Of a stretch of DNA of 33,705 nucleotides, positions 15,428 through 23,606 are shown in pieces. Below the pieces are notes generated by a model. That model searched no databases, was not told the origin of the DNA, and was given only the letters and a program-made list of their open reading frames with translations. The stretch is taken from contig LUZK01000091.1 in assembly GCA_001603595.1 (NCBI GenBank), positions 1 through 33,705 on the forward strand, read 5' to 3'. Numbering within the stretch: position 1 is the stretch's first letter; every line of letters begins with the position of its first letter. A program made the translations under genes and the position numbers. Origin of the DNA: Bacteroidales bacterium Bact_19. GTDB taxonomy: Bacteria; Bacteroidota; Bacteroidia; Bacteroidales; ML635J-15.

Positions 15428-17023
15428 CTACAATTTATATGATATTCCTGTTCTCAGTCCATATCTCATTGAACGCAAATCAAGGGCATAATTTCCATTA
15501 AAACTATTAATAAAATTGTCTCTAAAATATGGCTCTACATAAATTCCAAATTTTTTTGTAAACGAGTAGTTTAAGTTCAATGAGAAGTAATAATCTAAAT
15601 TAAATTCTCTATATGGAATTTCAGCTATTGGCAAAATTTCGTCTGAATATAAATCATAAAAATTTCCTTTCTTTCCTGTTAACAATCCTCCAATAATTCC
15701 CGCTTTGGGAATAATTTCCAGTTTACCTGTTTTAAATGAATATCCAAAAACAACTGGTATCTCAATGTACGACATACTGTTTTCTGCAGAATAATTCAAA
15801 TTTTTTAAAACGGTATCCTTTATAGCTATCGAAATGGAATCTTTAAAAACAAAATTTGTTGAATCAACATGCGGAATGTAAACAATGTTACCATTCAAAT
15901 ATTCATCAAGATCCAAAAACCAAACAGTATCGTAAATCCAAACTGAATTATCGAAATATTGAAATTCGGTGATGGTATTTATCTCTGTTTCTACTTTTTC
16001 AAAATTTATTTTTTGGCGATTGGTGAAATATGAGATTCCACTATTTATATAAAATCGTCTGTAAAAATAATCAATTCCAAGCCCAAAACCAAATGAATTA
16101 TTGTCTTTTAAATTTTCTGATAATGTTTTAAATTCGTTTTGAAGTTCGGGATTATTTAATTTAAATCTGTATTTATTGTTAATGTAATAATCATAAAAGA
16201 TACTAAACCTTACAAAAGATTTATCCTCCACAATTGGAACTCCACCAAAGTCATAACCAATAGTATCTCTTTTTATTTCATAGTTAACAATAAAGTTGTT
16301 TAATAAACTGTCGTTTGAAATTTTTAACTCTGGATATCTCAAATATAATGGTTTATTTAGGTTGAGGAAATGTGGAATTTTAGAATATGTTTGTATTTCT
16401 CCGGTTTGAGTATTAGCGTTGTATTTGGTTATAAATAAGTTATTATTAATTTGATTTTCAACAATTTCCGAAATTTCATTATTTGTGTTTTTTGTAAAAA
16501 CTATAGTAGTAATATGAATGGGTGATGTTTTTGAGTTTTCTCCTATTAAAGTAATTTTATTTATGGATACAGAATTGTCATTTTCTTTATTGTCAGAAGA
16601 AATAGTAATTTGTGTATCTTCAGTTAAGTTATTTAATGCAGGGATGTCATTATTTTGAATTTGAGAATTGTCATTTATGAGAATTTCTCTCCCGCCATCG
16701 AAGTTAAAAAATTTGAATTCTGTATTGTTAAAAAATATTATTGAACCAACTATTGTAGTGATAATAAGTCCGGCGTAATAGATGTTAAAACTGAAAGGAG
16801 AAAAATGTAAAAATTTATTGAACCAAAGAGCAGTGGCAATTCTTCTCCAAACATGATCAGCCACACTCATTTTAAAGCCTCTGAACTTTTCCTGATAAAG
16901 ATGCTCGAGTCTCATACCGGAAATTTGATTTTCAATTCCGTCCCACACCTTATCAGAAGGTTCCAGGCTGAAATCTTTGAATTCATCCCTGAAAATGTCT
17001 TCTATTTTTCCTTTCTTACTCAT
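15428..17023 (-). CDS. Dual-membrane-spanning anti-sigma-like protein: cytoplasmic repeat, one TM, C-terminal outer-membrane barrel
   Basis: From the ATG at 17023 this is a 531-residue protein with an unusual layout. Residues 8-31 and 38-62 are two copies of a motif of the form IxDxFRxxFKDF-x6-D-x-VWDxI, seen in Bacteroidota proteins partnered with ECF sigma factors. Residues about 80-98 are the only hydrophobic helix (YYAGLIITTIVGSIIFF); with no signal peptide, the N-terminus should be cytoplasmic. Residues about 110-225 are rich in Asn, Ser and Thr and look disordered. Residues about 268-531 alternate like a beta-barrel and end RYGLRTGISYKL. This matches the Dma (dual membrane-spanning anti-sigma) layout known in Bacteroides. 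The start is set by an 8-base overlap (ATGAGTAA) with the sigma gene stop, so the two are translationally coupled. A TTG three codons upstream is less likely. Alternative: an unrelated barrel with an N-terminal anchor. Confidence 0.75.
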   Translation of the reverse strand: MSKKGKIEDIFRDEFKDFSLEPSDKVWDGIENQISGMRLEHLYQEKFRGFKMSVADHVWRRIATALWFNKFLHFSPFSFNIYYAGLIITTIVGSIIFFNNTEFKFFNFDGGREILINDNSQIQNNDIPALNNLTEDTQITISSDNKENDNSVSINKITLIGENSKTSPIHITTIVFTKNTNNEISEIVENQINNNLFITKYNANTQTGEIQTYSKIPHFLNLNKPLYLRYPELKISNDSLLNNFIVNYEIKRDTIGYDFGGVPIVEDKSFVRFSIFYDYYINNKYRFKLNNPELQNEFKTLSENLKDNNSFGFGLGIDYFYRRFYINSGISYFTNRQKINFEKVETEINTITEFQYFDNSVWIYDTVWFLDLDEYLNGNIVYIPHVDSTNFVFKDSISIAIKDTVLKNLNYSAENSMSYIEIPVVFGYSFKTGKLEIIPKAGIIGGLLTGKKGNFYDLYSDEILPIAEIPYREFNLDYYFSLNLNYSFTKKFGIYVEPYFRDNFINSFNGNYALDLRSMRYGLRTGISYKL

Positions 17024-17573
17024 TTCGAGCAATTTTTTTCAATTCAGTTAATTTTTCTTGCAACAAAGCTCTGGCTCTACTATATTGCGATTTAGAAGTT
17101 CCAACGCTGATATTAAGCATTTCTGCAATTTCGCGATGTTTAAATCCTTCAATCGCATATAGGTTAAAAATAATTTTAAATCCCGGCGGAAGCATATTTA
17201 TGCTTCTCAGTAGCTCTTCTCTGGTAAATTCTTCATTGTCAATTTCGTAGTCCCCGTCTAAAATTTGAGTTTCCTGAATACTGTCAAAATCTTTATGAAA
17301 ATCATGCTTCAATGAATTTCTGTAATGACTTATAGCAGTATTCACCAGAATTTTTTTCATCCAACCTTCAAAAGAACCTGTTTCACTATATTGATCAATT
17401 CTTGTAAGAATTTTCACAAATGCTTCCTGCAGGATATCTTCCGCATCTTCACGCGACTTACTATACCTGTATGCAATCCCCATAAAAAGTGAGGCATACC
17501 GTTCATAAAGGCATCTTTGTGCCCTTTTATCCATTTTTCGGCAGCCCGCAATTATTTCGTTCAAATCCTGCAT
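17016..17573 (-). CDS. ECF RNA polymerase sigma factor
   Basis: This is a 185-residue sigma-70 family factor of the extracytoplasmic-function type. Region 2 occupies about residues 18-88 (LYERYASLFMGIAYRYSKSR, then EDAEDILQEAFVKIL and FEGWMKKILVNTAISHYR). Region 4 is at about 122-178 (LPPGFKIIFNLYAIEGFKH, REIAEMLNISVGTSKSQYSR, a helix-turn-helix). Regions 1 and 3 are absent, as usual. It directs transcription of a specific regulon. The next gene overlaps its stop codon by 8 bases and encodes the likely anti-sigma partner. Many such factors control their own operon, but I found no clear promoter motif upstream to support that here. Confidence 0.95.
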   Translation of the reverse strand: MQDLNEIIAGCRKMDKRAQRCLYERYASLFMGIAYRYSKSREDAEDILQEAFVKILTRIDQYSETGSFEGWMKKILVNTAISHYRNSLKHDFHKDFDSIQETQILDGDYEIDNEEFTREELLRSINMLPPGFKIIFNLYAIEGFKHREIAEMLNISVGTSKSQYSRARALLQEKLTELKKIARNE

Positions 17574-17709
17574 TCAGGCATCACAGTTTTAGACTTAATA
17601 ATATAAAAAAAGGTTGCAATTGAATTTTATCCCTAAATATTTTTCAAATTGCCAAAATAATATATTTCATTTAAAGATGGAAGTTTGTGAAAATATTTTT
17701 ATAAAAAAA

Positions 17710-18246
17710 TCACTCTAAATACAATTGAATTAAGCCCTCCGGTGCAACGATTATTATTTTTTGGTTATCATAATCAATGGTTTTGATAATATCTTCATTC
17801 CAGGGAATAATTATATTTTTACCTTTGAACTCTGTTTCAAAGACGATATTGCCCGGGATTTCATTGAACAGAATGATCTTACCAATAAATCCGAAAATTT
17901 CATCAAAAACTTCAAATCCTTCTAAATCAGCAAATTCATTTTCGGAGTCTGCTTTATTCGTAATAGGTAGGTCTTCAGGCTTAACTAAAATATCAATATT
18001 TGAATATTTTTGTGCTTGTTCTTCCGAGTCAATAAATTGTAATTTTAAAACAATATTAGCAGCATTTTTAATTTCTTGAATAAAAAAAGGAACCGGTATT
18101 CCTTCGATTAGTAAGAATACCGGTTTGTTAATTTCAAAAATTTCTTCGGAAAAATTCTCGATAAGTTTTATGCTGAGGTGTCCTTTTAAACCATGAGGTT
18201 TAATTACGGATGCAACCTGAATCAGCTCAACTCCATCAAAAATCAT
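17710..18246 (-). CDS. rimM: Ribosome maturation factor RimM
   Basis: This is a 178-residue RimM. The N-terminal domain has the diagnostic VIKPHGLKGHLSIK near residues 15-28. The C-terminal PRC-barrel-like half follows (DLEGFEVFDE...GFIGKIILFNEIPGNIVFE...IIPWNEDIIKTID). RimM binds ribosomal protein S19 and aids assembly of the 30S head. It starts 2 bases after the rpsP stop, so the pair is one operon, as in many bacteria. Usually trmD follows in other phyla; here the operon ends. Its coding sequence contains an 11-bp perfect inverted repeat at 18091-18125. Confidence 0.95.
   Translation of the reverse strand: MIFDGVELIQVASVIKPHGLKGHLSIKLIENFSEEIFEINKPVFLLIEGIPVPFFIQEIKNAANIVLKLQFIDSEEQAQKYSNIDILVKPEDLPITNKADSENEFADLEGFEVFDEIFGFIGKIILFNEIPGNIVFETEFKGKNIIIPWNEDIIKTIDYDNQKIIIVAPEGLIQLYLE
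18091..18125. repeat. Inverted repeat within rimM
   Basis: AACCGGTATTC (18091-18101) and GAATACCGGTT (18115-18125) are exact reverse complements with a 13-nt spacer. They would form an 11-bp hairpin in the rpsP-rimM transcript. No T run follows, so it is not a terminator. Confidence 0.8.
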
Positions 18247-18248
18247 TT

Positions 18249-18788
18249 TTATTCCTCAGTGTTTTCTAAATTTTCGCTCGATTCGGGCTGAGTGTTTTCT
18301 TCTTGTTGTTCAGCAGCTTTAGCGGCTTGAGCAGCAAGTTTTTGTGCAATAGCTTGTGCTTTTGCTTCTCTTATTTTCTTTTCTGCTTCAAGTCTTTCTT
18401 TTTCTTCTTTACGTTTTTGATCTGCAAGGCCAACAACTTTAGCTTTAATTTTAGATTCTTTTTGTTCTAACCAGGTATTGAAACGTCTTTCAGCTTCTTC
18501 CATATCGAAAGCTCCTTTCTTTACGCCTTCGAGCAAATGTTTTTTCATTAAAACACCTTTGTAAGATAAAATTCTTCTTACTGTAGGAGAAGGTTGAGCT
18601 CCTTTTGTTAACCAATCCAAAGCTCTATCAAAATCTAATTCGATAGTTGCAGGATTTGTCATTGGGTTATAAATTCCCAGCTTTTCGATAAGTTTACCAT
18701 CACGTGGTGCACGGCTATCAGCAGCAACAATGTGATAAAACGGTTTGTGCTTACGGCCATGTCTTGCAAGTCTTAATCTAACTGCCAT
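18249..18788 (-). CDS. rpsP: 30S ribosomal protein S16
   Basis: Residues 1-80 are a typical S16 (AVRLRLARHGRKHKPFYHIV, ADSRAPRDGKLIEKLGIYNP). The protein is 179 residues long, about twice the E. coli length. The extra C-terminal 95 residues form a charged Lys/Glu/Ala-rich helix (EAEKKIREAKAQAIAQKLAA) ending in a Gln/Glu/Ser tail. Long S16 forms of this kind are common in Bacteroidota. It is the first gene of the rpsP-rimM operon and has a -7 box upstream. Confidence 0.97.
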   Translation of the reverse strand: MAVRLRLARHGRKHKPFYHIVAADSRAPRDGKLIEKLGIYNPMTNPATIELDFDRALDWLTKGAQPSPTVRRILSYKGVLMKKHLLEGVKKGAFDMEEAERRFNTWLEQKESKIKAKVVGLADQKRKEEKERLEAEKKIREAKAQAIAQKLAAQAAKAAEQQEENTQPESSENLENTEE

Positions 18789-18840
18789 AATTTCAAATTT
18801 AAAGTTAATAACTATATTTACGGTTTCTCGAACCGGGCTG

Positions 18841-18848
18841 CAAAGTTA
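18841..18848 (-). promoter_or_regulatory. Candidate -7 box of the rpsP-rimM operon
   Basis: TAACTTTG on the minus strand, followed by CAGCCCGG, is a consensus Bacteroidota TAnnTTTG box. The rpsP ATG is 52 bases downstream. The -33 element is not evident at the usual spacing. Confidence 0.55.
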
Positions 18849-18877
18849 AAATATTTTTTTTATAAAAGAATCTTTTG

Positions 18878-20365
18878 TCAAAGATTTTTATTTTTTGTTT
18901 TAATTCTTAAAAGAAGCTTTCGTTCGTTCAAATAAACAAAAAACAAAAATCCAGAGAATAGTACTGTATTCAATATCATATTAAGGTATAGTTTTTCCAG
19001 TTTTATTAATATGCTTATAAAATAAATGAATAAGCTTAAAACTAAATAAATTATCGAGTTCTTAATTTTATATGGTACATAATAATATTTTTGTCCCCAG
19101 AAATATGAAAGTAGGGTCATTAAAAAGTAGCAAATAAATGTTGCCCATGCCGAACCTACATATCCATAAATAGGAATAAGTATCAGATTCAAAATTATTG
19201 TTACTGCTGCTCCAAAAACAGCTAGATAGGCTCCGTAACGTGTCATGTCGTTGAGTTTATACCAAATAGAAAAATTATAAAAAATTCCGAGGAAAAGATT
19301 TGCCAGCAATAAAATAGGAACAACCTTCAATCCCTCATGAAATTTTGACCCGATAAAATATTTTATGATATCTAGATAAAGCATTACGCCTAAAAAGATA
19401 ATTAATCCGCAAATGATAAAATATTTTGTTGCTAGTGCATAAAGATCTTTAGCATTTTCTTCGTTTTTGTTGCTGAAGAAAAACGGATCGGCAGCATACC
19501 TATACATTTGTATAAATAAAGTCATCAAAATGGCAAGTTTGTAATTAGCTCCATATATTCCTAATTGTTCCATCGGGTTGTTTTCGAGTGGTACCAGGTA
19601 TTTAAGCATCGCTCTGTCGAGTGTTTCGTTTATCATTCCAGCAAAACCTGCTATTAACAATGGCCACGAATAAGATAAAATTTCTTTTAGAAGTTTTCGA
19701 TTAAAATCAAACTTTACATCTAAAATTTCGGGTAATAAAATTACGAGAGTTATGATATTTGCAACTAAATTCGAAATAAAAACATAACCAACCCCAATAT
19801 TACCATCATAAATATATAGAAGTAAGGAATTAGGATTGGAGATTTCGAGTTTGGGACATAGCAAATAAAAATATAAATTCAAGATGATATTAATAGATAT
19901 ATTAATTAGTTTAAAGATTGCAAATTTCCATGCTTTATTTTGTAGTCTTAGTTTGGCAAATGGGATTGAAGTAAATGCATCTATTGAAACAATTATAGCC
20001 ATCCACATTATAAACTCAGGATGTTCTGAATACCTTAAAATTTCGGAAATCGAAGATAAATTTAACTGTATTAGAATTACAAATAATATAGAAGTTGTTG
20101 CAAGACTGGTTAAAATTGTGGAATAAACACTGTTAAATTTTGATTTATCTTGTGCAAATCTGAAAAAACCTGTCTCCATTCCGTATGTTAGCAATATCAA
20201 TAAGAAACTGACATAAGCGTATAATTCGGTTACAATTCCGTAAACTTCAGGTATAAATATTCTTGTGTAAAGAGGTACAAGAAGATAGTTTAGTAATCTC
20301 CCTATTATACTGCTAAGACCGTAAATTGCAGTTTGTCCTGCTAATTTTTTTATAGCTTTGTTCAC
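18878..20365 (-). CDS. Wzx-like oligosaccharide flippase (MOP superfamily)
   Basis: This 495-residue polytopic protein has about 12-14 hydrophobic segments from end to end. The N-terminal signature (LAGQTAIYGLSSIIGRLLNY, LLVPLYTRIF, EVYGIVTELYAYVSFLLILLTYGME) is typical of the polysaccharide biosynthesis/flippase family in Bacteroidota. Such proteins move lipid-linked glycans across the inner membrane. It is near, but on the opposite strand to, the nucleotide-sugar genes at 22033-24896. A shared role in surface polysaccharide or O-antigen assembly is plausible but not shown. The substrate cannot be predicted. The gap to the symporter gene is 82 bases. Confidence 0.9.
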   Translation of the reverse strand: MNKAIKKLAGQTAIYGLSSIIGRLLNYLLVPLYTRIFIPEVYGIVTELYAYVSFLLILLTYGMETGFFRFAQDKSKFNSVYSTILTSLATTSILFVILIQLNLSSISEILRYSEHPEFIMWMAIIVSIDAFTSIPFAKLRLQNKAWKFAIFKLINISINIILNLYFYLLCPKLEISNPNSLLLYIYDGNIGVGYVFISNLVANIITLVILLPEILDVKFDFNRKLLKEILSYSWPLLIAGFAGMINETLDRAMLKYLVPLENNPMEQLGIYGANYKLAILMTLFIQMYRYAADPFFFSNKNEENAKDLYALATKYFIICGLIIFLGVMLYLDIIKYFIGSKFHEGLKVVPILLLANLFLGIFYNFSIWYKLNDMTRYGAYLAVFGAAVTIILNLILIPIYGYVGSAWATFICYFLMTLLSYFWGQKYYYVPYKIKNSIIYLVLSLFIYFISILIKLEKLYLNMILNTVLFSGFLFFVYLNERKLLLRIKTKNKNL

Positions 20366-20447
20366 TTGTTTTTTTTGCGAAATTAGTAAAGTTAACTTTG
20401 AAAATCATTAAATATACTAATATTTTTTAACTTACTGTTGTTTGTTA

Positions 20448-21938
20448 TTATGAACTAAGCGCGTCAAAATATTTTTGTTCATCATTGTCTTTAGTTAGTA
20501 AACTTACAATAATTGTTACAATTAGGGAAACAAAAAATCCCGGAATTAGTTCGTAAACAAAACTTTTTAGAGTAGGGATTTGATTCCAGACAATTACCGT
20601 AAAAGCTCCCGTAATAATTCCTGCAATTACGCCGGTACGTGTTGTTTTTTTCCAGAAAAGCATTAAAATTGAGGTAGGTCCGAAAGCAGCTCCAAGCCCT
20701 CCCCAGGCAAATAAAACAAGCCAGAATACAATATCTTTTGCAAAAAACGCTAGTAATAAGCTTATCCCAACTATGATTAAAATAGTTATGCGGCTTAGTA
20801 AAACTAACTTTTCTTGAGGTATTTCAATGTTTTTTTTCAATGTTTTTTGATAAATGTCTCTTACAACACATGAAGCAGCAACTAATAACTGAGAATCTGC
20901 AGTTGACATTATTGCAGCAAAAATTGAAGATATAACTATTCCAAAAATTATTGGGCTGAATTTGTATGCAGCTAAGGCCGGATAAACATTTTCTACATCC
21001 CCGCCAGGTAACATTAAAACTTCTGGAAAATAAATTTTGGCGGCAATACCTGTAAAAACTGCTCCTACTGCCATGAGTATATTCATAATGGTACCTATAA
21101 ATGCAACTTGTGATAAGTTTTTTGTTTTATCAATGGACATATACCTCACAACGATATGAGGATTGCCTGCCGATCCTAATCCTATTCCAAGAAAACCGAT
21201 CAATGTTCCGAGTGAAATTGCGGATAGACTGCCAAAATTACTGCCTCCTATAGATAAGGCTGCATTCCAGAAATTGGATATTCCACCAAGTTTAAAAATT
21301 GCAATTATAGGCAAAGCAAGCAAGGCAAAAAGCATGAAAAAACCTTGTATCGTATCAGTTAAACTGACCGCCAGAAATCCACCTAAAACAGTATAAAATA
21401 AAATTATTGCAGCAGTTGCAAGCAAACCTTCGTTTGAAGATATATTGAAGCTAGTTGAAAAAGTTTTTCCACCAGCTACAAATTGTGCTGAGAGGTAGGA
21501 AATCATGAACAGTAAAATTATAATAACAGTAATAATTCTTAATATGGATTTTTTATCGCTAAATCGTTCGCTGTAGAAATCCGTGATTGTGATACAGTCG
21601 TATTTTTCACTGAAGCGGCGGATGCGTGGAGCATAACTAAAAAACAACCAGAATTCAGCTAAAATATAACCAACCGCAGCCCATATTGCAGAAATTCCCA
21701 TTTTGTAAGCCATCCCCGTAACTCCTAATAGTAGCCATGCACTTCTTCCGCTGACAACTGCCGACATTGCTACTACCAGCTTATTCATTTTTCTGTCACC
21801 AATGAAAAAATTATTAATCCCTTTTGACGAAAATTTTGTAGCAAAAATTCCGATTAAAATCATTAATCCCAGATATCCCCAAAATGTGGCAATTGTTACA
21901 AATCCAGATTCAATAGCTATGTCTGTTGTATGTTCCAT
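20448..21938 (-). CDS. PutP-like sodium:solute symporter (SSS family)
   Basis: From the ATG at 21938 this is a 496-residue transporter with about 13 membrane segments. It aligns by eye with the E. coli Na+/proline symporter PutP over blocks such as ITDFYSERFSDKKSILRII, YLSAQFVAGGKTF, LGGFLAVSLTDTIQGF and GSAGNPHIVVRYMS. It would import a small solute, perhaps proline, driven by a cation gradient. In PutP the sodium site includes Asp55 in SDMSGWLL; here the aligned stretch is SGRSAWLL, so the aspartate is replaced by glycine with an arginine next to it. The cation dependence is therefore uncertain. The frame extends 18 codons upstream to a TTG, but that region overlaps the promoter at 21990-22022, so the ATG is preferred. 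Confidence 0.88.
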   Translation of the reverse strand: MEHTTDIAIESGFVTIATFWGYLGLMILIGIFATKFSSKGINNFFIGDRKMNKLVVAMSAVVSGRSAWLLLGVTGMAYKMGISAIWAAVGYILAEFWLFFSYAPRIRRFSEKYDCITITDFYSERFSDKKSILRIITVIIILLFMISYLSAQFVAGGKTFSTSFNISSNEGLLATAAIILFYTVLGGFLAVSLTDTIQGFFMLFALLALPIIAIFKLGGISNFWNAALSIGGSNFGSLSAISLGTLIGFLGIGLGSAGNPHIVVRYMSIDKTKNLSQVAFIGTIMNILMAVGAVFTGIAAKIYFPEVLMLPGGDVENVYPALAAYKFSPIIFGIVISSIFAAIMSTADSQLLVAASCVVRDIYQKTLKKNIEIPQEKLVLLSRITILIIVGISLLLAFFAKDIVFWLVLFAWGGLGAAFGPTSILMLFWKKTTRTGVIAGIITGAFTVIVWNQIPTLKSFVYELIPGFFVSLIVTIIVSLLTKDNDEQKYFDALSS

Positions 21939-21989
21939 AAAAACTTTAAATAATTTTCCTTTAAAATATAAAAAGATTTTTGCTCTAAA

Positions 21990-22022
21990 CAAAGATAAAA
22001 GATAAAATACTATTTTTGCAAA
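21990..22022 (-). promoter_or_regulatory. Promoter of the symporter gene
   Basis: On the minus strand TTTG (22022-22019), 21 nt, then TATCTTTG (21997-21990) fits the Bacteroidota -33/-7 pattern. The ATG is 52 bases beyond the -7 box. It overlaps the divergent -7 box at 22011-22018. Confidence 0.6.
22011..22018 (+). promoter_or_regulatory. Candidate -7 box of the nucleotide-sugar operon
   Basis: TATTTTTG (TAnnTTTG), followed by CA, lies 15 bases before the ATG at 22033. It sits inside the divergent symporter promoter, so the two transcripts start back to back. Confidence 0.5.
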
Positions 22023-22032
22023 AAAAAAATCT

Positions 22033-22605
22033 ATGGCTGAATATTTTGCTCACCCAACAGCTGTTATTGATGAAGGCTGTAAAATAGGAAAAGGAACCAG
22101 AATATGGCATTTTACTCATATTATGCCAAATTGTATCATCGGCGAAAATTGTAATTTAGGTCAAAATGTTGTTGTATCTCCGGATGTTGTTTTGGGTAAT
22201 AATGTTAAAGTACAAAACAATGTCTCGATTTATACCGGAGTTATTTGCGAGGATGATGTTTTTTTAGGACCTTCAATGGTATTTACAAATGTTATAAATC
22301 CTCGTTCAGCGGTAAACAGGAGAGACCAATACCTCAGAACACTCGTTAAAAAAGGTGCAACTATTGGTGCAAATGCAACAATTGTTTGCGGAAATACTAT
22401 TGGCAAATTTGCATTCATAGGAGCAGGAGCAGTTGTAACAAAAGATGTCCCGGATTATGCTCTTGTAATAGGGAATCCTGCTCGCCATGTTGGTTGGATG
22501 AGTGAATACGGTCATCGTCTTTTTTTCGACGAAAATGGTATTGCTATTTGTCCCGAAAGTAAAGAAAAGTATAAATTGGAAAATAATAATGTTGTAAAAT
22601 TATAA
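22033..22605 (+). CDS. wbpD: WbpD/WlbB-like UDP-3-amino-glucuronate N-acetyltransferase
   Basis: This 190-residue left-handed beta-helix acyltransferase is built from hexapeptide repeats (for example [52 protein letters not shown]). The opening ERT-like segment [12 protein letters not shown] and the [18 protein letters not shown] end are typical of the WbpD/WlbB group. That group acetylates the 3-amino group of UDP-2-acetamido-3-amino-2,3-dideoxy-glucuronate. Assignment to this reaction rests on the neighbours: a WlbA/WbpB-like dehydrogenase starts 4 bases downstream and a WbpA-like dehydrogenase follows. Other hexapeptide acetyltransferases look similar, so the exact substrate is inferred. 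Confidence 0.88.
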   Translation: MAEYFAHPTAVIDEGCKIGKGTRIWHFTHIMPNCIIGENCNLGQNVVVSPDVVLGNNVKVQNNVSIYTGVICEDDVFLGPSMVFTNVINPRSAVNRRDQYLRTLVKKGATIGANATIVCGNTIGKFAFIGAGAVVTKDVPDYALVIGNPARHVGWMSEYGHRLFFDENGIAICPESKEKYKLENNNVVKL

Positions 22606-22609
22606 ACTA

Positions 22610-23560
22610 ATGGCAGGAAAAAATTTTGCATTGATAGGTGTTGCCGGTTATATCGCTGTACGTCATGTTAAAGCAATTAAAGAAACAGGTAATAATTTGG
22701 TAGCTACTCTCGACCCTTTTGACAGTGTTGGTTTCTTAGATTCTTACTTCCCCGAAGCAGATTTTTTTCACGAGTTCGAAAGATTCGACAGGCATATATA
22801 TAAGCTTAGTCAAACTGATAAAAAGATTGATTATGTAAGCATCTGTTCTCCTAATTATTTACATGATGCCCATATACGATTTGCTCTTAGAAATAAAGCC
22901 GATGCAATTTGTGAAAAACCTCTGGTTCTAAATCCATGGAACGTTGATGCTCTAAAAGAACTCGAAAAAGAAACAGGTAAGAAAATTTATAATATTCTTC
23001 AACTGCGATTGCATCCTTCAATTATAGAATTAAAAAAGAAAATTGAAGAAGGCCCGAAAGACAAAATTTATGATATTGACCTTGCTTATATAACATCTCG
23101 CGGAAAATGGTATCATTATTCTTGGAAAGGTGATGTGCAAAAATCAGGAGGAATTGCTACTAATATCGGCGTTCATTTTTTTGATATGCTTACTTGGATT
23201 TTTGGATCGGTAAAAAATTCTGTAGTTCACCACAGCTCTAATGAAACAACAGCCGGATTTCTGCAATTGGAACGTGCAAATGTTCGCTGGATATTGTCAA
23301 TTAATTATGATTTAGTACCTGAAAATATTAAAGCTAAAGGTCAAAGAACATATCGCTGTATTATGATTGAAGGCAACGAAATAGAATTTTCCGAAGGTTT
23401 TACAGATTTACATACTGAAATTTATAAAAATATTTTAGCAGGTAAAGGTTTTGGTTTAGACGAAGCCAGAACTGCTATACAAACGGTTTATGATATACGT
23501 AATGCTATTCCAGTGGGAAAAAAAGGAGATTTTCATCCATTATTACAAGAATCATTTTAA
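22610..23560 (+). CDS. wbpB: WbpB/WlbA-like UDP-GlcNAc-uronate 3-dehydrogenase
   Basis: This is a 316-residue Gfo/Idh/MocA-family oxidoreductase. The N-terminal Rossmann motif is FALIGVAGYIAVRHVKAI. The EKP motif gives Lys103, and NIGVHFFDML gives His189; their spacing matches the catalytic Lys and His of WlbA. The enzyme would oxidise C3 of UDP-N-acetylglucosaminuronic acid with NAD, producing the 3-keto sugar used by an aminotransferase (WbpE). That transaminase gene is not in this window. The gene sits 4 bases after the acetyltransferase and 46 bases before the nucleotide-sugar dehydrogenase. The family is certain; the substrate is inferred from context and the WlbA-like residues. Confidence 0.9.
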   Translation: MAGKNFALIGVAGYIAVRHVKAIKETGNNLVATLDPFDSVGFLDSYFPEADFFHEFERFDRHIYKLSQTDKKIDYVSICSPNYLHDAHIRFALRNKADAICEKPLVLNPWNVDALKELEKETGKKIYNILQLRLHPSIIELKKKIEEGPKDKIYDIDLAYITSRGKWYHYSWKGDVQKSGGIATNIGVHFFDMLTWIFGSVKNSVVHHSSNETTAGFLQLERANVRWILSINYDLVPENIKAKGQRTYRCIMIEGNEIEFSEGFTDLHTEIYKNILAGKGFGLDEARTAIQTVYDIRNAIPVGKKGDFHPLLQESF

Positions 23561-23606
23561 TTTGAGAAATTATATTTTATTTTAGCCGCAATTAAATTTT
23601 AAGGTT

